Notes under the pieces: generated by a model
Databases searched by the model: none
What the model saw: only the letters and a program-made list of their open reading frames with translations
What the model was told of the DNA's origin: nothing
From: MFD01213-c1 sp963704405
Lineage (GTDB): Bacteria > Planctomycetota > Phycisphaerae > Tepidisphaerales > Tepidisphaeraceae
Assembly (NCBI GenBank): GCA_963704405.1
Contig: OY969903.1
Location: 3,782,001-3,846,000, forward strand
Length of the DNA: 64,000 nt
Reading direction: 5' to 3'
Part shown: positions 1-12,800 of the stretch, in pieces
Layout: each line of letters opens with the position of its first letter
Numbering within the stretch: the stretch's first letter is position 1
Position numbers and translations under genes: made by a program

Positions 1-303
1 CATTGCCTGGCGAGGTTGGACATGGGCGTGCGAAGTGTGATCCCGCCGAAGATCGGGCGGCCTTCAAAATCACCGCCAGCGGGTTACTATCGCCGAATGA
101 TGAAACGCCGATTCAAATCAAAAGCCGACGCCAAAACCTACGGTCAGCGTGCCCAGAGCGAGACGACCAACAGCATGATCAAACGCAACCTCGGCGACAG
201 CCTCCGATCCATCCGTCCGCAACGACACGAGCAGGAAATGATGCTGCGCGCTCTGGTTCACAATCTCATGCTCCCGCAGCAAAAAGATGAGGGTCGAGAC
301 TGA
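1..303 (+). CDS. Transposase, C-terminal part (cut by window edge)
   Basis: The reading frame is open from the first base, so the N-terminal part lies outside the window. The visible ~100 residues end with the pattern YGQRAQSETTNSMIKR followed by LRALVHNLM. This is the usual C-terminal end of DDE transposases of the IS4/IS5 type, where the Glu of the DDE triad sits in the QSETTNSMIKR stretch. A TTG at 16 and an ATG at 22 are internal codons, not starts. No terminal repeat or target duplication could be recognised downstream, so it may be a relic. Family assignment beyond DDE_Tnp_1-like is not supported. Confidence 0.7.
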   Translation, partial: HCLARLDMGVRSVIPPKIGRPSKSPPAGYYRRMMKRRFKSKADAKTYGQRAQSETTNSMIKRNLGDSLRSIRPQRHEQEMMLRALVHNLMLPQQKDEGRD

Positions 304-777
304 GCCGTGCCGACCCACTTTGGAGTTCGTGACCTGTGTGCCGCCCGTCAATAAAACTGAAGAATGCGGGTGACGGCTCTTGGGCGCTAATTCGCGCGGA
401 GCAAAAGCCCATTCTTTGGATTGTGATCGTTTTCCCCAAGACAAGCATCAATGTGGGCCGCTTCGAGAAGTCAAAAATCTGGCACTCCGATACGGCAGGT
501 TTCGTATGCAGCGAATTCTCCGATCAATAATTCGAAAATGAGCGAATCAGGAACATTTAAAGCTTATTGAGTCATTTGCGCGAAAAAAAGGTTGCGAAAG
601 TCGAGCATCACTGCTCCTGATTTGGAACTCCATACGGCAATCCATTCAAAATAATGATCCATTCAAAAACATTTGCGGATTCTCATCGGTGACGGTATTT
701 TGACGAGCACCAATCGGGGCCACGCAATGGGCGGGGCTTGGACACGGGCTGCAAATCTACCGGGGCACATTCAATGA
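304..777. other. Gene-free stretch between transposase and giant RHS gene
   Basis: I find no convincing gene here. The short frames on both strands lack ribosome binding sites and recognisable motifs. The composition is more AT-rich than the flanks, with runs such as gcgaaaaaaagg near 580. It probably contains the end of the insertion element and whatever upstream sequence the giant gene at 0.9-14.6 kb retains. An ATG at 774 opens a 14-codon frame that stops at 816-818. It could be the original start of the giant gene if a further base is missing. Confidence 0.4.
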
Positions 778-888
778 AGCGTATTTCCGCAGTGCGTCGC
801 GCCGTGCGCGACGATTGATGGTCTTTTTCTGCGCCAGGGTTTCAATAATTTTGGGCTCAATTCAAAATCTGAGGCTTCCTACCGCCGA

Positions 889-3800
889 TTGCCGAATTTC
901 CGTGTCGAGCCGCTGGAGCGGCGGCAGATGTTGTCCACTTCGCCGATCACATTTCAAATGGGATCGAGCTACAGCGTGGAGCGGCGCCGACGGATGTGCT
1001 GGCGGTGGATGTCAACGGGGACGGGAAGCTGGATTCAATCACGTCCGAAGCAGGGGCAAATGTAGTCAACGTTCGGCTGGGCAATGGTCATGGCGGTCTT
1101 TTTGCGGGGACCGATCTAGCCGTGGGGCAGTCGCCGCAATGGGTGGTGGCGGGTGATTTTAATGGCGATGGCAAGGTGGATATCGCCACCGCCAACGCCG
1201 GCGACAACACGGTCAGCGTGCTGCTGGGCAACGGCAGCGGTTCCTTTGGCCCGCTGTTGTGGGAGGTGTTGCACAGCGCGATTATGCGGTAGGGACCAAT
1301 CCACAGTACGTGGCTATCGCAGACTTCAATCGTGATGGGAAGCTGGACATCGCCACCGCCAACTCACCAGGCGCCTTGTCTGCATCGACCCAGGGTCCGC
1401 TGATGAGCGTGCTGCTGGGCAACGGCAATGGCACCTTTCAGCCGGCGTGGAGCTATCCGGATATCGGAGGGTGGTATGGATCGAGCCTGGCAATCGCAGA
1501 CTACAACGGGGATGGAATCCCTGATGTTGTCGTCGGCCTGCAGCAGGGGCAGACGGCCGTATTCACCCCTGGCAATGGCGATGGGACGTTCCGCTCGCTG
1601 GGGTGGTCAGGGCTGCTTTACTTCAATCAATCCAATGTGGGCCAGGTGTATGGAAGCACCACGACCACTTCCATCGCGACGGCGGATTTCAACCACGACG
1701 GCAAAGCAGACCTGGTGGCCGTGGCAGGGGCGGGAGCGGTGACGCCGGTGGATGTGCGGCTTGGCAATGGAGATGGGACCTTTGGCAGCGAGGTTATCTA
1801 TTACGCCGGCAAAGGGCCGGGCAACGTGACCATTGCGGACATCAACGGAGACGGTGCGCCGGACATCGTGGTGGCCAACTATGATTTCAACGGCTATGAC
1901 GGCCACGGCGAGAGCGGGGGCGTCAGCATTTTGCTGAACAACGGCTCGGGCGCATTCACGCCGGCCAATGATGTGGGCAGCGGGCTGGGGCCACGAGCGG
2001 TAGCGGTGGGAGATTTGAACTCCGATGGCATCCCCGACCTGCTGGTGGCGGACCAGACCGGCAATGATCTGGCGGTGGACCTGGGATATGGCGATGGACG
2101 CTTTGCGGCGGTCTGGAATTACCTGGTCAATCCGCCGCCGGCCCCGGGCAGCAGTTATTCGCAGCTTCTGGATGCGACTGTGAATGACGCCAGCCCCGAG
2201 CAGTTGTCCGCCGGCGGGGATTTCAACGGCGATGGAATTCCCGATCTGGCGGTGGCGGACAGCCGCGATCAGGGGTCAGGGCCTAACGCGGGGCCGGGGA
2301 GCGTGAGCATTCTGCTGGGGCTGGGCGGAGGACGGTTCGCCGATCCGGTGCGTGTAGATGTCGGTCATGGATCGCGCGGGCTGGCCGTGGGGGATTTTAA
2401 CGGGGACGGGCATTCGGATGTGGCGACGGTGAACCTTGGAGACGGTTCGGTCTCGGTGTTGACCGGCTGGAACGGCAACGGCTTTGCCACGCGGACGGAC
2501 TATTCCATCGGCGGAGCCGCACTGGCCATCGCGGCGGCAGACTTCAATGGAGATGGCAAGCTGGACCTGGCCATGTCGATGTGGGGCGGGCAGGTGCAGG
2601 TGCTGCTGAACAATGGGGATGGAACTTATGGGTCGGTGCAGAGCTTCAGCGGAGCAGGCAGTTCGATGACGACGCTGGCGACCGGAGATTTCAACGGCGA
2701 TGGCAAGCCGGATGTGGCGGCGATTTCCGGGGCGAGCAATCAAGTGGGGATTTTGCTGAACCGGGGAATGTCCGGCGGTGTTTGGCAGGGGCTGGCGACT
2801 TCGCTGTCTTACTGGAACGGGACAGCGACAGGCCCTTCGGCAGTCACGGTGGGCGACTTCAACGGTGACGGAAAGCTCGACGTGGCAACGCGCAGCGGAT
2901 GGTCGGTGGGGGATACGCATCAACTGGCGGTGTTCCTGGGCAATGGGGACGGGACGCTGCAGCTGCCTCAGGTGTTTGGGGGATTGAGCGGGGTATCCAC
3001 CTCCCTGGCGGCGGCAGATATGAATGGGGATGGGCTGACAGACCTGGTCAGCGCGGACGGGACGGCCAACACGGTTTCCATCTTCTTGAACAAAGGCACA
3101 AGCGCCTGCGCATGGTCGGGACTGGCGGCAGCGCAGGCGGTGGGCGTGTTCGCCAACGTCAATGGCGTGGCGGTGGGCGACTTCAATGGTGATGGCAAGT
3201 CGGACATCGCGGTGGCGAACCTGCGGGCGTTCGATGTGAGCGTACTGTTACAGGACCGGCCACCGACAGCTAGCGCGGGCGGGCCTTATACGGTGACGGA
3301 AGGCCAGAGCACGACTTTGACGGCCACCGCCAGCGACCCCGATGGCGGCAGCTTGTATTACGAATGGGACTTCAATTATGACGGGACAAATTTCAATCCG
3401 ACGGCGGCGGGCCGCACGGCGACATTTGATTCAACGGGCATCAATGCACCAGCGTCTCGCACTATAGCGGTGCGGGTGACTGATTTGGTTGGAGCATCCG
3501 CGGTGGCTACCACTACTGTGGCGATCGCTGCCGCAAGTGCGGTTAGTATCCGGGTAGATCCCATTACACCGTCCCTCCATACAGGGGATACGCAACAGTT
3601 TACCGCAACCGCTCTCGATCAGTTCGGCGTTCCGCTTGTCAGTCAGCCAAGCATCACTTGGAGTATCACAAATGGGGGCGGCACAATTAACTCTTCGGGT
3701 TTGTATACAACCCCCGCTATCGCCGGACCAGTCAAAATACAAGCGACAACTGGTTCTATACACGGTGGTGCCAGTATCACCGTGCTTGCCGGAAGCCCGC

Positions 3801-6800
3801 TCCAGATTGTCGGACCGAATGTTTCGGATCCAAATACTCCCGTTCAATTTCACGCCACAGGCGGCAATCTATCGGGCATCCCTGCCTCTCTGAGCTATAT
3901 CTGGAATGTTCTAAAGGACGGAAAAACCTTTGCAACCGGCCGCGGACAGGACTTTAGTTTTATTACAGGTCCGACCGGCTCATATGCCGTTACGGTGACC
4001 GTCGTCGGTGATCCCGGTGGGCCGTCAAATCTTACACAAGTCATTTCGGTCACGGCTGCGATGACTTCATCGTTAAAGATTAGTGGTTCAGCGGTCATTG
4101 AAGTTGGGCATATTGCCGGATTCAATTTTGATCATCATGCGGTGGAGGCACTCTTTCCCCCTGCTGAAGTGTCCGCTTGGTATTCTGCCGATAACGATAC
4201 TCATGCGGACGGACCGACATTTCAATGGACGGTTAAAAATGCTGGCGGGTCGATTGTGAAGTCGTCGTCGGGATGGATGGGCTTTAAAATTGCGGACGAC
4301 TTCCCCAGCAGCGTGCCGTCTTCCCTGCTGTTTAATGCATCGACCACTGGCGGCTACGCGATTCAGTTGGAAATCGACTACAACGGCGCAGTCCTCTTTA
4401 AGAGCGCAACCAGCGCTATTGCTGTTCCTACAGTGGCCGACACGGCCCTGAAGCAGAATTTCGACAATGGCAGAAGTGTTGATCCGGTCGAGTTTAGTCA
4501 GCGACTTGAAGTGGCGTCGGATGCGGTTGAGCAGGTGGACGGCAAAATTCTGGTAGTGAGCCCAGGCTATAGTGGCTCGGGGGATTGGTCTGACCTTCCA
4601 AAAGGCTGGAGCTTGACCAGGCTCAATGCGGATTTGACTCCGGATCTTAGTTTTGGCGCCCAATCCAATATCCTTACGGATGTTCCGGCTCCCTACAAGC
4701 AGACGGATGAGCTACCCGACCATTACACGGCCAACGTCAGAATCGCTCTGCAAAGTGATGGCAAGATATTAGTTGCCGGTGAGTTCTTTAATCCTGACGA
4801 ATCTCTTACATACAACGGTTCTGATATCGATGAATTTGCATTGCACTACGACAGAAATTCCACCGCTGGCAACACAGATATCTTTCAATCTGCATGGATT
4901 GTAGCTCGATACCTCCCCAACGGCGAACTTGATACGTCTTTCGGAAATCACAATGGCTTTGCGATCGACGACAGCCCAAACCTGGGTTTTCTGCAGTCAC
5001 TTGTCGTTCAGGAGAATGATAAAATCCTTCTTGGCGGGTCTGGATATGTCGCGGTGACGCCGCTGAATGATCAATGCCCGCCAGTGCGATCATGCTTTGC
5101 ACTGGAGCGATTGACCCCATCAGGGGCGCTTGATGATTCGTTTGGCGCTGACGGCGATGGCCACGCTTATATCCCAGTAGATTCGAATTCCCACTTCCAG
5201 ACTCTTGATCATGCTCAGAACCAGCCTGAAGTTCCCTCGCCAATATGGGGATCCGAATCAGTGGAATCCGTGGCCATTCAGTCTGACGGAAAAATTGTTG
5301 CCGGTGGGATGACGAACGTATTTGAGTATGCCAACTATGGCAACGCCAGTGACACATCACTGCATCCGGGTTCAGACTGGGGTGGATTTGCGCTGGTCCG
5401 CTTAACCGCGGACGGACTCCTCGACACTTCCTTTGGTCCTGCCGGGGCCGGCGGAAAGGTCATCACTTATTTCAACGCGCGCAGCGAATCCTTCAGCAAT
5501 GCCGCTATTCTCAGCATTGGCATTGATCCCAGCGGGCGGCTTGTTGCGATGGGTTATGCGGGCGATATGTCGTGGTCATTGACATCCTCGCAGACTGAAT
5601 TAGCCATGGCACGGTATTCGGCTGATGGCATTCTTGACAATACTTTTGGGCCGGACCACGACGGTCTGGTCACCTCCGGTCTCGCCTATGGCGTTGTAGT
5701 GCCCTACTCCGGTTTCGTCTCATCGACGGGCGATATTGTAATGACGGGCTGGACCTATTCCGGTGGCGTAATCAGCGATTTTACGGACCAAGGTATTGAA
5801 TCATCGTCCTTGAATGGAGCTGGCCATAGTATCGTCAACACATTTGGGCCGGGAGTAGATAAGCCACCGTATGTCTCGATGTGGCGAAAAACCATCGAGC
5901 TGAAAAACCATGACATTCTGCTCGTCGGTTCATCCTCCTCAACCGACCTAGTCAGCACTTTTTCTCCCAATGTAGTAGGTGGCTTTTTGCAAGCCAGTGC
6001 CGCGCGCTACCGGCCGACGCAGCTGAATGTCGGAAATCTAATTGCGACCGCAACACCGGCGGGGCCAATCAACCTGACGTGGGAAAACCTCGGCAGCGGG
6101 CAAGATGGGTTCGAGATCAAGCGAGCGACATCCGAGGCGGGCCTTAGCTCCGCCGATGCCGTGCTGGCGGAGGTGGGACGGGACGAATCGGTGTATACCG
6201 ATAGTTCTGTCCAGCCGAATACAACCTATTACTACCGCATCATAGCCTTCAACACGCTCTCGGGAACGATTCATATTGGCGCTCAAACAAATGTGGCCCA
6301 TGCGACAACCGCGCCCATTAATACGAATTATACGCTCGCTGAAACAGTATGGGTGCCGGTAACGGGCGCGGCGGTCATGTCAAGCATGTCCCTTGAAGCA
6401 GGCCAGACGTACCTTATTTCTGCCAGCGGATATTTTTCGATTGATGATAACCCGGATCCAACCAAGCAAAAGCATGCTGATGCGGAGTGGGGCCGGTATA
6501 TTCCCGATCCTGAAGCATATAGTTTACTGGGTGGCCACGTGAAGTTCGGCATTGGCATCAGCAACTCCATTCCCAACCCCAATATCGCCACTGATCCATC
6601 GCATCCGTACATCCCAGATCCAGATAATAATATAGTTCCATATTGGGGCGATCCCAGCACAACGCAGGACCATCGATACGCCATCAGCTATACCCCCGAC
6701 AACCTCAGCCAGCTCCAGTTTAAATTCCATGACAGTTATTATCCGGATAACCAGCCGGGTTACCTGATGCGGGTGGACATTTATCGCTCCCAGGCAGGGT

Positions 6801-9800
6801 CGCCCGCTGGGCTGGTTGCTACGCCTGATCGCCCATCCCATCAGATCAATTTAAGTTGGCAGAATACGGCTACGGACGCGACCAGCATTGTTATTCAGCG
6901 CGCTGGCGCCGATGGGGCTTATTCGACACTCGCCACGGTTCCCGCTCAGGATCAGAGTTACAGCGATACCTCAGCGGAGTTCAACCAAACCTTCTCATAT
7001 CGCTTGTATGCCGTGAATGCGGACAGCCAGTCGGGGTTCTCAAATATCGCCTTTGCAGTTCTGGTGAACTTGCTGCCGGTCATCCAGCATGTTGATGTCC
7101 AACCAGCCAATTTCAACCAGGAGTTCAAATTATCGATCCAGGCTTCTGACCCTGACGATGCCATGCATCCTTTGACGTATGCTTTGGAAGGTGCGCCAGA
7201 CGGAATGCAGATCGACTCTCTGGGGCAGATTTCCGGGTGGGTCCCGCAAATTTCTGGTTACAGCGATGGCCAGATTGTGCAATGGACCGTCGCAGTTACC
7301 GATGTCGATGGTGGTGTATCGAGGCAGGTGATCTCGGCGGCATTGATACCGCCTCTTAGTTATATTCCACATGCCAGCGTAGCAGCGCATCTGATCTCTC
7401 AGACCGCTACCACGCTGACGCTTGGCGTCACGGGTACAGACGATTCAGGAGGCGCAGATATAACATACCACTGGGAAACGACTTCGAGGCCAGGCTCGGC
7501 GGGCCTGCCTACATTCTCAGTCAATGACTCACATGACGCTTCCCAAACAGTCGTGACCCTCACAGGGGCAGGTTCCTATGATTTCCGCGTGGTCATGCAA
7601 CGTCCGCCAACAGTACTGTATGACTTTGATTATCCGGGAAGCAGTAATGTGCCCCAGGTGACCGTTAGTCAGGTGCTCACCAGCGTCGTGGTGACGCCTC
7701 CCGTTTTGCTCGCAAATCCTGGTCAAACCGTCACCTTTGCCGCCCAGGCCCTCGACCAATTTGGCCAGCCGCTGACGACCCAGCCCACATTCACCTGGAG
7801 CATAGCCGGCGGAACCGCGGGCGGCACGATCGACTCCTCCGGCGTCTATACGCGGCCGGCGTCCGTCACTGGCAGTCCCAGCGCGATAATCAACGCAACA
7901 GCTACCGTAGCCGGTGTAACTTGTTTGGGAGTGGCCGATGCGGTTGTCCCGGCCGTTGCTCCCACACCGCCGACGCTGGATGAAGAAATCCAGGCCCTGA
8001 GCTTCTCGCAGGTTCAGCTCACCGCGCTGGTAACGCCCCTGCCCAGCGCTCCCGGCGACCTCACCTACACCTGGCAGGTAGATCACGCCCTCCCCGCTGG
8101 TGCTCATACGCCGACATTCAGCGTCAATGGGACTTCCGACGCAAAGACGACGATTGTCACCTTCGACGACCGCTTCCCGCTGAATTACGATCTCACCCTG
8201 ACCGTGCGCGATACACTCGGGGTGGCAACGCCTGACACGTTCTCCATCATCGATCAACGCAGTTTTACCCAGATCGATCTAACCCCCCTGCTCAGCAACG
8301 TTGGTGTGGCCAAGGCCAAGACCTATACCGCCAAGGCGGAGGATAATTACGGGCGGGCGATCACGCCGCAGCCATCTTTTGTGTGGAAGGTCGATGGCAT
8401 TGTAGTGAGCGGTATCACCAGCGGTTCATTCACCTACACTGCTCCTTCCGCAGGCGGCACGCACTCCATCGAAGCCGATGCCACCATAGGCGGCGTCACA
8501 GAAACGTCGGTTGCCAAGGCGATCGTCGTCCCCTCCGGGCCGCCGATCATGACGATTGTCTCTCCCGGAACGGCAAACAGCGCAGGCGCTCCGGTCATCA
8601 ACAATGATACGACCGTCTCCATTGTCTCCGACAACCCCGATGGAGACCCCGCCCCCTGGCAACTGTGGCTTGTCTCCTCGGCCGGCAGCAAATCTCTGCT
8701 GTCCAGCGGCGATAGTTCCGCCGGCACTGCCCCGAGCAATGGAGCAGAAGTGGTCACGCTGCATCCGTCGCTGCTCGCCAATGGTTCCTATACGCTGCAA
8801 TTGACCCTGCCCGACGGCACTGTCCAGGACAGCAAATACATCAGCGTCGAAACTCAGCTCAAGCTGGGCAGCTTGAATCTGCCATTCACAGACCTGCAGG
8901 TTGATGCGGCGGGCGGGACGCCGATCACGGTCACGCGCGTCTATGACTCAATGCAGGCCGGCGTTTCCGGAGATTTCGGCCCGGGCTGGCGCCTGGACAT
9001 GTCCGACTCAACACTGCGGACAACCGTCACTCCGGCGATCGGCAAGAGCCAGAATGACTCAGGCATGCGCATGGGCGACATCGTCTATATCACGACGCCC
9101 GGCGGCGGCGAGCAGGCGTTTCAATTCCTGCCTCAGCAGGACTCGATCGATCCGACGAATCCGCTGGCTGCTCTTTTGCAAAACGTCATCACCTATAAGC
9201 CGCAATTTGTAGCGGTAGATGGCAGCCTGTCGAAGCTGGATGTGGCGATGAGCTACACCGATAACCTGGGAACAACCATTCCCATCGAACTGGAGCAGAT
9301 TGACGGCGTCTTCTACGATGCCGCCAGCGGCGATGCCTATAACCCCGCCAGTTCCTCCCATCCTCTGGGATCGACCGGTCCGATCTTCGGCAACACCTAC
9401 ACCGTCACCAGCCGCACGGATAAGAGCGAATATGAAATCAACGCCGCCACCGGCGACCTGATCGAAGCCAAAGATGCCCAGGGCAACCTGACCGGCACCA
9501 GCGGCCCCGGTGGCGCTTCGGTCGCATTCCACCGCGATAGTTCCAACCGCGTCGACGGTGTGCAGCAGAGCGGCGACAGCACGTGGATTCGCTACGGCTA
9601 TGATCCTGCCAGCGGCGACCTGATCGGCACGATTGATCGAGCGACCGGGCCCTCCGGCCAGAAGCTCAAAACTACTTACTCCTACGCCAATCTCCTGGTC
9701 ACGCCGTACAACGGCGCCGGCACGGTCTACGCCGTTCTCAGTTCCTCTGATGGTAAGGTGTGGGACACAACTACAAATACTTTCGTCACGATCAACAACG

Positions 9801-12800
9801 CCAACTGGTCGCATTACGCGGTGCCGATGACCGGTGTAGGAACGTGGATGGACGGGACCGAATGGTACTCCGGCGCCCTGCCCAGCGCTATTCCTTCCGG
9901 CGCCATTTTGAACGTGAGCTACCGCCTGCGCGCCGGCTCCAATCCCACATCAACCGACACGCAAGTTGACAGCGAATCCAACCGCTGGACCGCACAACAA
10001 TCACACTACCTCAGCGGCATCGAAGACCCGCGCGGCGTGCGGTCGCTTGCTGCCCAGTACGACCCTTCCGGCAACGGCCAACTCACACAGTTGTCGGATG
10101 CTGCCGGCCAATCCGCGCCAGTCACCGATGGCGGTGTGGCGGGCAAGAGCAAGGTCGTCACCGATCTGGCCGGCAACCAGAGCGAAAGTGTCTACGACAA
10201 CAATGGCAACATCGTGCGGCAGATTCAGGCCGTCACCGTCAACGGAGTCATCACCAGGTACATCGTGACGGTGACCGACTACAGCTACGGGAGCGATCCG
10301 GGGATGTCCGACGGATTGAACTATGGCGTCACCAACCTGAACAAGCTCATCGGCCAGACCACTTGGCAACCTTTTACCATTAATGCCCCCGATCCCAATG
10401 GACTGCGGTATACGCAAGCTCCGACGACGAGCACGACGCCGGGGGTTGGGCAGATATCTGATGGAATCGCCAGCAGTGTGACCAATAAGGCCTTCGACAG
10501 CTCGCACGATTCACCAACCGATGCAAGCCTGTGGCTGCCGCTGTCCGAGTCCGTCACCGGAGCCAACGGTCAAACGCTCACGACTTCGTTCAGCGATTAT
10601 CACGCCGGCCATGCACAGATCGTGACCGATCCCTACATGAACATCACCTGGAGCAGCTATGACAACGCCGGGAATTTGTTGTGGTCGATCGATCCGAGTG
10701 GACAGGCGATGATCTACACGTACAGCGACGGCAGTGATGGCAATCCTGCCGGATTGCTGCTGACAAGTTCGCGGGCGACGACGACTGCGCCATCCACCGG
10801 TGCAACGCGACCCAGTTCGCCGACGTGGACGAACCTGACACTGATCAGCAGCAATGAATACTATCCATCGACCGCGGCGACTGGCAGTGCGGGACGGTTG
10901 AAGGATACCACCGACAACCTCACCGGCGTCCAGACCTTCTACACCTACACAGCCAAAGGCCAGGCCGATGCGACTTATCACCTTTGGGCCGATCCATCCG
11001 ACCCGACCAACACTGCCAAGATGCAGTACGTGTGGTCGGAAAATCACTACGACAGCGCGGGCCGCGTGGTACAGAGCGACAGCGCGGTCTACGCCTACAG
11101 TTCCAGCGACACGGTCATCAACCGCGCCTCGCGGCTGGTCGGCGACCTCACCCGCTCAGTGACGGTCTACAACGCCGCCGGTCAAGTGGCTTCGAGCGAG
11201 ACGGACTATGTGAGCGGCGCAGGCCTTGACGGCAGCGGCAATGTCGTCGCCGGCACGATCGTCAATTCCCAGGCTGCGCCGATCAGCCACTACGACATCA
11301 ATGGCCGTGTGGTGGAGTCCATCAACGCCGATGGAACTGAATCGCAGACGGTGTACGACGTGATGGGCCGCACGATCCTGTCGGTGGACCGGTTCAAGCC
11401 CGGCCAAGCCGATCCGGTCCAAGGCACGCGGACGATTTACGATTCACTTGGACAAGTCGTGGAGACGCAGCGGGTCTCTGGGGTATCGGTGACAGTCACC
11501 AGCAACGCCGGCATCTATCAGGTGACGGCCGTGAGCGGCGCGGGCCTCACGCTCAGCAATGGCAGGTGGACTGTTGATGCATCGTTCAGCGGCTACCTCT
11601 CTCACACCCAAAGCGTCTATGACGACCAGGGCCGCGTGGTTGAATCGATCTCCGCCACCGGCCTGCGCAGCGGCACGGTCTATTACGGCAATGGCCAGGT
11701 CCATTACAGCGGCGTGCTGGACCCCGCTGCCCCGGCCAACTGGTACACCCAATCCAGCATCACTTCCTACTTCCTCTTCGACCCGGTCTCCGGCCGCCGG
11801 CAATATACGACCTATGTCTATGACTTGACCACCAGCCTCCCCGCCGGGGCGGTCAGTTACGACACGGTGACTGATGCGCTGGGTCATGTGACCAAGACCT
11901 ACAAGGACAAGCTCGGCCGCGCTTTCGAGACCGTCTTCGACGATGGCAGCTCGACGCAATCCCTCTACGGCGTCGGCGATCAGGCCGTGCCAGGCCATGT
12001 AATCTCGGGCCAAACGATTACGGGTCATCAGGAAACCAAGATCGATCAGATGGGCCTTGCGACGGATTACTTCTACGATGCTTCAGGTCATCTCACCGAT
12101 GTGTGGCTGCCCGCCGTGGCTGATGCGCTGAACAGCGGGACAATGACCCGTCCACACTGGCACTACACGTACGATATCTACGGCAACCAGACCAGCCAGG
12201 TCGATCCCAAAGGCGACACCACGCACTTCGCCTATGACCAGCTTAGCCGGCACACCAGCCGAACGTTGCCGGACGGCGAGAGCGAATCATGGACCTTCGA
12301 CGCCATGGGCCGAACGCTGATCCACACCGACTTCAAGGGCCAGACGACTGCCTACGTCTACGATGATAGTGCTGTGGGCAACGGCCGCGAGTCCGCGGAG
12401 TACCGCTTCACCGCCGGCGCCATCGTCTTGATCAGCGGTGTGCTGCAAACCGCCAACGCGGCCGAACACACGACCTACAGCTTTAATGATCTTGGCCGAG
12501 CGACCGTGGTGACGGAATATGTTGGAGTATCGGTCTCGCGAACTGAGACGACCACGTATGACCCTATCACCGGCCAGGTGGCTTCCATCACCACGCCGGA
12601 AGGAACCATCAACTACGCCTATGACCCGGCCACCGGCCAGCACATCCGCACGTGGACGAGCAACAACGACACGGTTTACACCTATGACGCCCAAGGGAGA
12701 CTGGCACACACCTACACGCTCAAACTCAACGGTACTCTCTACGCCACATTCAGTTCGTGGAATTCGACAACCCATCAGCCGGTCTATACCAGCGGCACGC

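Noticed and set aside
1259..3250. Regular short repeats (ttcaacggcgatggcaag type) that might suggest a CRISPR or tandem repeat array
   Set aside because: They are spaced irregularly and encode FG-GAP calcium loops in frame; no spacer-repeat structure exists. No CRISPR array was seen anywhere in the window.
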